Shown here: positions 1-5,257 of the stretch, in pieces | Layout of the letters: the number at the start of each line of letters is the position of its first letter | Position numbering within the stretch: the stretch's first letter is position 1 | Origin: Thiomargarita sp. | Lineage (GTDB): Bacteria > Pseudomonadota > Gammaproteobacteria > Beggiatoales > Beggiatoaceae | NCBI GenBank assembly: GCA_030635005.1 | Contig: DAOVZS010000152.1 | Coordinates: forward strand, 1-5,257 | Reading direction: 5' to 3' | DNA length: 5,257 nucleotides | The notes under the pieces: generated by a model | Databases searched by the model: none | Told to the model about the DNA's origin: nothing | Seen by the model: the letters and a program-made list of their open reading frames with translations, nothing else | Program-made: the position numbers and the translations under genes

Positions 1-27
1 GAAAAGAACAGAAAAGAATCTGAGTAG
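1..27 (+). CDS. Possible last codons of an upstream gene (partial)
   Basis: Frame 1 reads eight charged codons (EKNRKESE) and then a TAG at 25-27, which overlaps the ribosome binding site of the next gene. HybB-type genes usually follow an iron-sulfur ferredoxin subunit gene (HybA-like), and a tight stop/RBS overlap would fit such an operon. Eight codons carry no family information and another frame also stops nearby (TGA at 21-23), so this is only a weak suggestion of an upstream coding region. Confidence 0.2.
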   Translation, partial: EKNRKESE

Positions 28-30
28 GAG
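26..30 (+). promoter_or_regulatory. Ribosome binding site of the HybB-like gene
   Basis: AGGAG lies seven bases before the ATG at 38-40, ideal spacing. It selects that ATG over the in-frame ATG at codon 5 and shows that the 5' end of the hybB-like gene is natural, in contrast to its 3' end. Confidence 0.8.
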
Positions 31-37
31 AAAATAT

Positions 38-400
38 ATGAGTAGTACAATGAAGCCGGAACCCATTTCCCAGAAATTTTTCACACCAGGTGTAATTATA
101 TTACTTGCTTTGGTAATAAATGGAATGATTTTTTTAGCAGGTAGATTTCTATTTGGTTTAGGCGCCATTACCAATTTGGATAATCAATTTCCCTGGGGAA
201 TTTGGATTGGCGTTGATGTTGCTGCCGGAGTAGCGCTTGCTGCAGGGGGCTTTACTACAGCAGCCCTGGGGCATATCATTCATAAGGAAGATTATCATGC
301 TATTATGCGTCCTGCCTTGTTAACCGCGATGCTCGGCTATACCTTTGTTGCTTTAGGAGTATTTGTCGATCTTGGCAGATGGTACTTTATTTCAGGGTGA
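38..400 (+). CDS. hybB: HybB-like Ni/Fe-hydrogenase cytochrome b subunit, truncated N-terminal fragment
   Basis: This is the N-terminal third of a HybB/NrfD-family integral membrane protein. In the family such subunits exchange electrons between quinone and a partner iron-sulfur or cytochrome subunit. Three membrane segments are visible at about residues 18-40, 54-80 and 90-112. Family landmarks are FGLG (39-42), FPWGIW (51-56) and RPALL (91-95), matching the E. coli HybB pattern FGLG...FPWGVW...RPALL. HybB proteins are about 390 residues with around ten helices; this reading frame stops at 120, just after VDLGRWY (110-116), so most of the helices are missing. The last residues (FISG, perhaps also WY) come from carA sequence read in another frame. 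A strong RBS supports the start. The product is unlikely to work as a quinone-linked subunit. The family call is secure; HybB versus another NrfD-like subgroup is less so. Confidence 0.85.
   Translation: MSSTMKPEPISQKFFTPGVIILLALVINGMIFLAGRFLFGLGAITNLDNQFPWGIWIGVDVAAGVALAAGGFTTAALGHIIHKEDYHAIMRPALLTAMLGYTFVALGVFVDLGRWYFISG
355..359 (+). promoter_or_regulatory. Fortuitous AGGAG upstream of the carA reading frame
   Basis: AGGAG inside the hybB-like coding sequence lies three bases before the TTG at 363 and twelve before the TTG at 372. Neither spacing is good (5-9 is usual), but it is the only Shine-Dalgarno-like sequence that could initiate the truncated carA. An in-frame TAG at 354-356 closes the carA frame upstream, so no longer start is possible. 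It probably belongs to hybB coding sequence and was not selected for translation of carA. Confidence 0.3.
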
Positions 401-1460
401 ATCAATTGGTATTGCAGGGCAACGGGTTGGAGAAGTGGTGTTTAATACCGCAATGACAGGGTATCAGGAAATATTAACAGATCCTTCCTATTGTCAACAA
501 ATTGTGACTTTAACCTATCCTCATATCGGTAATGTCGGTGTTAATGCTGAAGATGAAGAATCACACAGTATTTTTGCAGCAGGATTGGTGATTCGTGATT
601 TGCCTTTGTTGGAAAGTAGTTGGCGATCAGAACAATCACTGGAAGATTATCTGCTTAAAAATAAAGTAGTGAGTATTGCTGGTATTGATACACGACGTTT
701 AACACGACATTTACGTAAAAAGGGGGCACAAAATGGATGTTTAGTGGCAGGAAAAGATATTGATATTGAGGCTGCGATTCAAGCTGCTAACGATTTTCCG
801 GGTTTACAAGGATTAGATTTAGCCAAAGAAGTCTCTACCAAGAAAGAATATGTCTGGAATGTAGAACCTGCTCCCAATGAATTACTGGTGATAGCATACG
901 ATTTTGGTATTAAACGCAATATTTTACACATGCTTGAAGAAAGAGGATGTCGTGTCATCGTTGTACCTGCACAAACACCCGCAATTGACGTACTTGCGCA
1001 AAAACCAGATGCTATTTTCTTATCTAATGGTCCCGGTGATCCTGAACCCTGTAACTATGCCATTGAAGCCATTAAGGAAATTTTAGAGGCACAACTGCCT
1101 ATTTTTGGGATTTGTTTAGGGCATCAATTATTAGGATTAGCCTTAGGGGCTAAAACAGTTAAAATGAAATTTGGTCATCATGGTGCTAATCATCCTGTAC
1201 AAGATTTAGCCACAGGAAAGGTCATGATTACCAGTCAAAATCATGGATTTGCACTTGATGAAGCGACCTTACCCGCTCATTTACAAGCAACCCATCGTTC
1301 ACTGTTTGATGGGAGCTTACAAGGCATACGGCATATTGATAAACCCGCTTTTAGTGTCCAAGGACATCCCGAAGCCAGCCCCGGACCTCATGATTTTGCC
1401 TTATTGTTTGATCAGTTTATTGAAATGATACAGACACATGCTTCTGCCTTGGAAAAATGA
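363..1460 (+). CDS. carA: Carbamoyl-phosphate synthase small (glutaminase) subunit, N-terminus disrupted
   Basis: CarA hydrolyses glutamine and passes ammonia to CarB, which makes carbamoyl phosphate for arginine and pyrimidine synthesis in the cytoplasm. The N-terminal small-subunit domain spans residues 1-150 (VGEVVFNTAMTGYQE at 22-36, GIDTRRLTR at 107-115) and the class I glutamine amidotransferase domain about 174-360. The nucleophile Cys251 lies in GICLGHQ (249-255); His335 and Glu337 lie in GHPEASPG (334-341), equivalent to E. coli Cys269, His353 and Glu355. SNGPGDP (221-227) is also present. The body is complete and strongly gammaproteobacterial. The start is not: the only openings are TTG codons at 363 and 372, residues 1-3 come from the hybB side, and about eight native residues (MIKSALLV in E. 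coli) are missing. It overlaps the hybB fragment by 38 bases and the next gene by four. carB is not in the window. Confidence 0.95.
   Translation: MSILADGTLFQGESIGIAGQRVGEVVFNTAMTGYQEILTDPSYCQQIVTLTYPHIGNVGVNAEDEESHSIFAAGLVIRDLPLLESSWRSEQSLEDYLLKNKVVSIAGIDTRRLTRHLRKKGAQNGCLVAGKDIDIEAAIQAANDFPGLQGLDLAKEVSTKKEYVWNVEPAPNELLVIAYDFGIKRNILHMLEERGCRVIVVPAQTPAIDVLAQKPDAIFLSNGPGDPEPCNYAIEAIKEILEAQLPIFGICLGHQLLGLALGAKTVKMKFGHHGANHPVQDLATGKVMITSQNHGFALDEATLPAHLQATHRSLFDGSLQGIRHIDKPAFSVQGHPEASPGPHDFALLFDQFIEMIQTHASALEK
372..386 (+). other. Junction between hybB-like and carA sequence
   Basis: Up to about position 386 the first frame still reads like HybB (DLGRWY). From about 372 the third frame reads like CarA (LADGTLFQG; compare LEDGTQFHG in E. 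coli CarA). The bases from TTGGCAGA to about GGTAC therefore fit both genes in different frames, giving an apparent shared stretch of roughly 8-14 bases at the breakpoint. No insertion sequence, target duplication or filler DNA is present. The exact limits depend on the unbroken parental genes, which are not in this window. Confidence 0.75.
1457..1460 (+). other. ATGA stop/start overlap between carA and the hydrolase gene
   Basis: The hydrolase ATG (1457-1459) overlaps the carA TGA (1458-1460). The only upstream purine run is GGAAAA at 1451-1456, directly against the ATG, a poor Shine-Dalgarno. Translation of the hydrolase therefore probably depends on ribosomes that have just finished carA. 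Confidence 0.8.
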
Positions 1461-2113
1461 AAATACTTGAAACAGTCATATTAGTGCATGGGTTTTATCA
1501 TGATTATACCAATATGTTGGTATTACAAGAATATTTATCAGAAATGGGCTATGACACCGTAACAGTGGATTTGCCGACTAAATTCAATTCTTTAAAAGAC
1601 TGTTGTGCGACTTTTAAATCACAATTACAAAAGTTAAAGCTTAAAAGCAGCAAAATTCATTTTGTAGGGCATAGTATGGGGGGATTAATTATTAGGTCTT
1701 TTTTGTCAGAGAATAAAGTACCTAATTTAGGGAAATGTGTTTTAATTACAACACCTAATCAAGGCAGTCGCTTAGCAGATATTTTATCACCTTTGATGAT
1801 TCCTGCTCAAATTTTTAAGCCATTACGTGCCCTAACCAGCACCGCACAAGACATTTTGCCCCCTTTAAACTTACCGTGTCCAGAATTTGGTATTATTGCA
1901 GGCAAGTGTAATCAATTATTTTGGGGCAAATTGTTTTTATCAGATAATAGTGATGGCAGAGTAGAAGTAGAATCCAGTAAATTTGACTTAATGACTGATT
2001 TTATCATCTTACCTTATCATCATAAAGCCATACATTTTAAAAAAGACACCGCTCAATTAATTGATAGTTTCTTACAAACAGGACAATTTGAACGGGCTTT
2101 AATGCCTTTTTAA
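1457..2113 (+). CDS. Small alpha/beta hydrolase (lipase/esterase-like)
   Basis: A 218-residue alpha/beta hydrolase fold protein with no signal peptide or membrane segment, so probably cytoplasmic. ILVHGF (8-13) supplies the oxyanion-hole HG. GHSMGG (71-76) is the nucleophile elbow with Ser73. TTPNQGS (98-104) and SDGRVEVES (165-173) match blocks of the family annotated as lipase-like or PGAP1-like hydrolases, with Asp166 the likely acid and His189 in YHHKAIHF (187-194) the likely catalytic base. It looks full length for this compact family, which has little cap domain. The substrate cannot be inferred; an ester or acyl bond is the family expectation. Its coupling to carA by ATGA overlap suggests co-transcription but no obvious pathway link. 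It overlaps the convergent minus-strand gene by 15 bases. The one line I counted (1681-1740) is about 30% GC, more AT-rich than the carA lines. Confidence 0.85.
   Translation: MKILETVILVHGFYHDYTNMLVLQEYLSEMGYDTVTVDLPTKFNSLKDCCATFKSQLQKLKLKSSKIHFVGHSMGGLIIRSFLSENKVPNLGKCVLITTPNQGSRLADILSPLMIPAQIFKPLRALTSTAQDILPPLNLPCPEFGIIAGKCNQLFWGKLFLSDNSDGRVEVESSKFDLMTDFIILPYHHKAIHFKKDTAQLIDSFLQTGQFERALMPF
2099..2113. other. Tail-to-tail overlap of convergent genes
   Basis: The hydrolase stop (TAA, 2111-2113) lies inside the 3' end of the minus-strand glycosyltransferase gene, whose TAA occupies 2101-2099. The 15 bases encode the last residues of both proteins. I see no GC-rich hairpin followed by a T run on either side, so transcripts from the two strands probably run into each other unless Rho acts. 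Confidence 0.85.
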
Positions 2114-3595
2114 TTTAAGTAAGCCAATCACACTCATTCTTAATAAGATCAAACCATGTCGGAAACGGCTAATTTTGACATCTCCGTACGTTCTTTCTCG
2201 ATATCTGATGGGGATTTCAATGATTTTTAGGTTTTGTTTACACGCACCAAATAATAAATCAAAATCTCCAAAGGGATCAAAATCACCAAAATACTGACGC
2301 CCTGCTACAATTTTCTGATAATGTTTTTTAAACAGTACTTTGGTGCCACACAGTGTATCCGTCACCTGTTGTTCAATAATCCAAGTAAATAATAGCCCAA
2401 AAAATTTATTAGCAATCTTATTCAAAGTACGCATGGCTTGTTTTTCCATGGGATACACAAGCCGAGAACCATTGATAAATTCCCCTTTATTTTCAATTAA
2501 AACCTGATAAAATTTGGGTAAATCCTCAGGGGGCACAGTCAAATCAGCATCTAAAATCATCAAAATATCACCGCTGGCTGCCGAAAATCCTTTACGCACC
2601 GCATCTCCTTTGCCTAATTTCAACATTTTACCATGTCCTTGTCCATCTGTTGAATGAGGCGGTACTTGATGCATTAATTTAATATCTTTTTTTCCTTTCC
2701 AAAGGTCAATCATCTCTTCAATTTCAGCAATAGTGCCATCATTGGAATTACCATCTACAAACAAAATTTCTGTATGTGTGCCCATATTAGGAATACGTTC
2801 TACAGCATCACGTATATTGCCCCGTTCATTACGGCAGGGCACAATCACACTGACAGACGTTTCTTTTATAGGAAAACGGCGAATAGGACGTACCACAAGA
2901 TAAGTGACTAAACACAATTTTTCGATTAAAGGCAATTTTGCAAGATAACGGTTAAAAAAATTGGATAAAATGGGGATATTTTTGGGAAATAGTAGACGAT
3001 AGCCTTTTTGAACTTTTTCAAATCCGCTTAAATGCAATTGATTTTCCATATCTGTGAGAGACAACCAATTTTGATGATATTGTGGCGTTTTTAAGCCTAA
3101 TTTTTCTCCCAATCGTAATATGGGTTCCCATAGATGGTTAAAAAATGTGATAATAATTCTGGAATTTTGATGTGTGACTTGCTGTATATTATGTAATGCA
3201 GTCCAAATATCATCTAATTCACCACACACATCAGACATGATCACATAATCAAATTGTTCAGTCATTTGTAAGGATTCTATATCATCTACCTTAAATGAGA
3301 TCTCTGTATCACAGGATTGTTGAGCCACTTTAATCATTTCAGGAGAAAAATCGATACCCACACGCTTGGGAGCTTTAATTTTACTTAATAGCGTTCCGAT
3401 ACCACAACCAATTTCTAATACAGAATGTGCATTTCCAATTTTATTAATTAAAAATTGATCCAATTGCGTATAATAATATTGATTTTTATCTCTCCATTTT
3501 TCTCTTTTATCAGCAAGTTGATTAAAATATTCAATTTTCTGTTGTTTTCTTTCTTGATCAAAAAGCATATTTAGTTGTTCTCCATGAATAGACAT
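2099..3595 (-). CDS. Bifunctional class I SAM methyltransferase / GT2 glycosyltransferase
   Basis: A 498-residue two-domain protein. Residues ~15-205 form a class I SAM-dependent methyltransferase: SAM-binding VLEIGCGIG (59-67), acidic GIDFS (80-84) and DDIESL (104-109). Residues ~245-498 form a GT-A glycosyltransferase of family 2, closest in style to dolichyl-phosphate mannose synthase: VSVIVPCRNERGN (248-260), VDGNSNDGT (280-288), the metal/sugar-nucleotide motif DADLTVPPEDL (349-359), VTDTLCGTK (411-419), FGDFDPFGDFD (436-446) and RYRERTYGD (464-472). The only hydrophobic stretch near the C-terminus is about 482-494, which may touch the membrane. The GT half is expected to load a sugar onto polyprenyl phosphate at the inner face; the methyltransferase target is unknown. 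The fusion is in frame and both domains look intact, so it is probably genuine. It is last in the minus-strand operon, 14 bases after the FkbM gene. The start may be residue 10 (position 3568), which has a better RBS. Confidence 0.9.
   Translation of the reverse strand: MSIHGEQLNMLFDQERKQQKIEYFNQLADKREKWRDKNQYYYTQLDQFLINKIGNAHSVLEIGCGIGTLLSKIKAPKRVGIDFSPEMIKVAQQSCDTEISFKVDDIESLQMTEQFDYVIMSDVCGELDDIWTALHNIQQVTHQNSRIIITFFNHLWEPILRLGEKLGLKTPQYHQNWLSLTDMENQLHLSGFEKVQKGYRLLFPKNIPILSNFFNRYLAKLPLIEKLCLVTYLVVRPIRRFPIKETSVSVIVPCRNERGNIRDAVERIPNMGTHTEILFVDGNSNDGTIAEIEEMIDLWKGKKDIKLMHQVPPHSTDGQGHGKMLKLGKGDAVRKGFSAASGDILMILDADLTVPPEDLPKFYQVLIENKGEFINGSRLVYPMEKQAMRTLNKIANKFFGLLFTWIIEQQVTDTLCGTKVLFKKHYQKIVAGRQYFGDFDPFGDFDLLFGACKQNLKIIEIPIRYRERTYGDVKISRFRHGLILLRMSVIGLLKLKRH
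2258..2290 (-). repeat. 18-base tandem duplication inside the GT2 domain
   Basis: Two 15-base copies (2258-2272 and 2276-2290, one mismatch) are offset by 18 bases, encoding the paired units FGDFDP and FGDFDL at residues 436-447. I believe this doubled motif is conserved in this glycosyltransferase group, so it is more likely part of the acceptor-side active site than recent slippage. Confidence 0.6.
3578..3583 (-). promoter_or_regulatory. Shine-Dalgarno favouring an internal start of the methyltransferase/GT2 gene
   Basis: On the minus strand GGAGAA lies nine bases before an in-frame ATG (3568-3566, residue 10), whereas nothing resembling a Shine-Dalgarno precedes the first ATG at 3595. Starting at residue 10 gives a 489-residue protein with the SAM-binding motif untouched, and lengthens the gap to the FkbM gene to 41 bases. 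The choice stays open because translational coupling could serve the earlier ATG. Confidence 0.55.
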
Positions 3596-3609
3596 AGAAT
3601 GACAAATTA

Positions 3610-4389
3610 TTATAAATCTGCAGGTAGTAAAAGAACATCCATATATCCTCTTGTCTTTTTAAGATACTGTAGAATATATTCTATTGTTAAAGAAGATGAA
3701 ATAACATTTTTATTGAGCTTATGAATAGTGTAATCATAACGCAGACAAAATTTCAATAATGCTTGTGCGCTCGTTCCCTGTTTTTGTAGTGCTTGATCAT
3801 CGACTTCAACAAATAGTACAGGATGAAATTTTTCCAGTGTTTTAATTGCCCCTTGAAGAACACGTTGTTCAGCTCCTTGAACATCAATTTTGATCAATGA
3901 AATTTCAGGCCATTCACGTATTTCAAGAATATGGTCTATAGTGGTCACTGTCACTGGAACCCCATGTGTAGCAAGTTTATGATCACTAGGATGAATAGGA
4001 TTGATTTCAAGCATCGCCTCTCCCGTGATATCTGCAACAGCCATATTGATATTATCAACAAGATGTGTCACATTTGCCTCTCTTAAGGCATGTTGAAGTC
4101 GTGCATAATTAACACTCTCTGGTTCAAATGCGATAACTTTACCATTTTCTGTTACCCAGTTTGCAAATTGTAAGGTAAAAAATCCAATGTTAGCACCCAC
4201 ATCAATCACAGAGGTTTTTGGTTTGACATAATTTTGTAATAATGAAATTGTTCCCGCCTCAAAATGATTTTTATAAAACAGATACACTATTTCAAATACG
4301 GAACGTCCCCAAGAACTATTGAGTATTCCAGTTGAGCTTACAATACGATAGATAAACAAAAAACTGCTTTGTAATATTTTATTTAGCAT
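3610..4389 (-). CDS. FkbM-family SAM-dependent methyltransferase
   Basis: A 259-residue FkbM-type class I methyltransferase; such enzymes commonly O-methylate sugars in surface polysaccharides, or related small molecules. SAM-binding VIDVGANIGFFTL is at 61-73, with FEPES (88-92) as the acidic ribose contact. The family hallmark is KIDVQGAE (167-174), and LFVEVDD (192-198) is also typical. Residues 1-35 are moderately hydrophobic and aromatic but not a clear membrane helix, so the protein is probably cytosolic or loosely membrane-associated. Length is normal for the family and no residue of the core motifs is missing. It starts 21 bases after the preceding membrane protein gene and ends 14 bases before the next ATG, so all three are likely one transcript. 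There is no convincing RBS; coupling is likely. The acceptor sugar is unknown. Family assignment is firm, substrate is inference from neighbours. Confidence 0.9.
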   Translation of the reverse strand: MLNKILQSSFLFIYRIVSSTGILNSSWGRSVFEIVYLFYKNHFEAGTISLLQNYVKPKTSVIDVGANIGFFTLQFANWVTENGKVIAFEPESVNYARLQHALREANVTHLVDNINMAVADITGEAMLEINPIHPSDHKLATHGVPVTVTTIDHILEIREWPEISLIKIDVQGAEQRVLQGAIKTLEKFHPVLFVEVDDQALQKQGTSAQALLKFCLRYDYTIHKLNKNVISSSLTIEYILQYLKKTRGYMDVLLLPADL

Positions 4390-4410
4390 TTTGATACTTA
4401 GATTGTAATG

Positions 4411-5257
4411 TTACATATTTTCTAAGGTAGAAATTACCGTCAATATGTCTAATGAAGCTGTATTCTCGGGTAATAATGGTATAATTTTTGTGAGTAATTT
4501 CAAAGTGTCTTTTGCAAAATTGCCTTGTTTGGCACTTTCTGTTAATTCTAGAACATGAAATCCAGTAAAACGTGTTATTTTAATATGATCATCAGTTAGC
4601 AATTGACTAAAATCTAGCTGTTGTCTATTATTATTGGGTATGATGGGATAAGGTGAATAGGGAGTCAAAAAATAATCTCGCCATTCAAAAAAAATCAATA
4701 CTGGCTGTAGCGGCTGTGATAATAATTCTTTTGTTACAAATGGCAATTGATAAAGTTCTATACTACCTGCTTTTCCTGTATAATAACGACTAAAACCGTA
4801 AAAATTGGGTTCCCAATTTCTTGTAGGATAATTTGGATGTTTTACAAAAGTATCACTTACAAGTATATGTGTCGAATCTGTATGTTGTTCAAGATATTGA
4901 ACCAAACCACGCCAATCTGTTTTTTTAGGCGTATTATAAAAAATTTGAGTGGTATATAATAAAGAACCCAACATCAAAAGGGATACTATTGTGAATATCA
5001 TTTTACCTGGAAGCGTTATAATACGTTGCCAAAGTTCATATAAAACATGCGTACCTCCAATTAATACAAGTGGCATAATATAAATAGCATAAGGCGGACG
5101 TAAAGGCATGGATGTTTTTGCTAGAAAAATAAAGGCATGTAATATAGACGCTAAGGGTAATAAGAGAATAACTGTAATCAGTAGAGGATTCTTATACCAT
5201 TTGGGTAATATAAATACCAAGATGCATGATAAGAAGCTTGTTTTTCGTGAAAAATTA
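4411..5257 (-). CDS. GT39-like membrane glycosyltransferase, C-terminal part (5' end beyond window)
   Basis: The reading frame is open to the window edge: upstream of the TTG at 5220 it continues for twelve codons (NFSRKTSFLSCI) without a stop, so this is the C-terminal ~281 residues of a longer protein rather than a gene starting at 5220. Counting from that TTG, membrane segments lie at about 11-34, 44-62 and 73-92, followed by a soluble domain of about 175 residues. The motif RPPYAIYIMPLVLI (41-54) and the DWRGLVQYLEQ...ILVSDTF segment (102-125) resemble the last helices and periplasmic tail of GT39/PMT/ArnT-like glycosyltransferases, which use polyprenyl-phosphate sugars as donors. The catalytic acidic residues of that family lie in the N-terminal loops, outside this window, so activity cannot be judged. 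Its position directly before a methyltransferase and a GT2 that could make the lipid-linked donor supports the call. An unrelated multi-spanning protein with a similar tail is possible. Confidence 0.7.
   Translation of the reverse strand, partial: NFSRKTSFLSCILVFILPKWYKNPLLITVILLLPLASILHAFIFLAKTSMPLRPPYAIYIMPLVLIGGTHVLYELWQRIITLPGKMIFTIVSLLMLGSLLYTTQIFYNTPKKTDWRGLVQYLEQHTDSTHILVSDTFVKHPNYPTRNWEPNFYGFSRYYTGKAGSIELYQLPFVTKELLSQPLQPVLIFFEWRDYFLTPYSPYPIIPNNNRQQLDFSQLLTDDHIKITRFTGFHVLELTESAKQGNFAKDTLKLLTKIIPLLPENTASLDILTVISTLENM

Noticed and set aside
372..386. Mobile-element insertion or site-specific recombination as the cause of the hybB/carA join
   Set aside because: There are no terminal inverted repeats, target duplications, integrase gene or tRNA/att-like sequence nearby; only a short shared stretch.
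904..1086. Plus-strand 60-codon open frame inside carA
   Set aside because: It lies wholly within conserved CarA coding sequence in another frame and its translation resembles nothing recognisable.
1243..1428. Plus-strand 61-codon open frame near the end of carA
   Set aside because: It overlaps the CarA segment containing the catalytic His/Glu region; shadow frame.
38..1460. A functional HybB-CarA fusion protein
   Set aside because: The two parts are in different frames and the HybB frame ends at 400, so no fused polypeptide is made without frameshifting, and no slippery site is evident at the overlap.
2095..2160. Bidirectional terminator between the convergent genes
   Set aside because: No GC-rich stem followed by a T run is visible here, and the coding regions overlap, leaving no spacer.
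2258..2290. Tandem FGDFD units as a possible recent slippage event or new repeat
   Set aside because: The frame is kept, the motif sits at a functional position of the GT2 domain, and I believe the doubled motif is shared by related enzymes; kept as a feature but not as a novelty.
4747..4959. Plus-strand 70-codon open frame opposite the GT39-like gene
   Set aside because: It is antisense to a coherent membrane-protein tail, is cysteine/isoleucine-rich as expected from AT-rich complement, and has no RBS.

Overview
The window is a gene-dense, AT-rich bacterial segment with almost no intergenic space; the largest gap between predicted genes is 21 to 41 bases. CarA is very close to gammaproteobacterial CarA, and a HybB/NrfD-type quinol-linked membrane subunit lies next to it. 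Together with roughly 30-41% GC in the lines I counted by hand, this suggests an AT-rich, respiratory gammaproteobacterium. A sulfur-oxidizer such as a member of the Beggiatoaceae would fit, but that is a guess. No rRNA, tRNA, CRISPR array or insertion sequence is visible.

Plus strand, 1-2113: a well-initiated gene for a HybB-like cytochrome b subunit begins at 38 but breaks off after about 114-116 recognisable residues, at the end of its third membrane helix. Without any gap the sequence becomes carA, the small subunit of carbamoyl-phosphate synthase, which lacks its first ~8 residues and its own start region. The two genes meet at a short stretch (about 372-386) that reads sensibly in both, in different frames. 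That is the signature of a microhomology-mediated join, whether a real genomic deletion or an amplification or assembly chimera. carA is otherwise complete with all catalytic residues. It is followed, through an ATGA stop/start overlap, by a small alpha/beta hydrolase where carB would often be expected.

Minus strand, 5257-2099: a three-gene operon convergent with the above, overlapping the hydrolase tail-to-tail by 15 bases. In transcription order it holds the C-terminal part of a GT39-like membrane glycosyltransferase (its 5' end is beyond the window), an FkbM-family methyltransferase, and a two-domain protein joining a class I SAM methyltransferase to a GT2 (dolichyl-phosphate-mannose-synthase-like) glycosyltransferase. 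The set fits the making, methylation and transfer of sugars carried on a polyprenyl-phosphate lipid, for a surface glycan or glycoprotein. This role is inferred from families; no substrate can be read from the sequence.

I do not see a clearly new biological system. The strongest anomaly is the hybB/carA join. The glycosyltransferase/methyltransferase operon is the most interesting intact biology.
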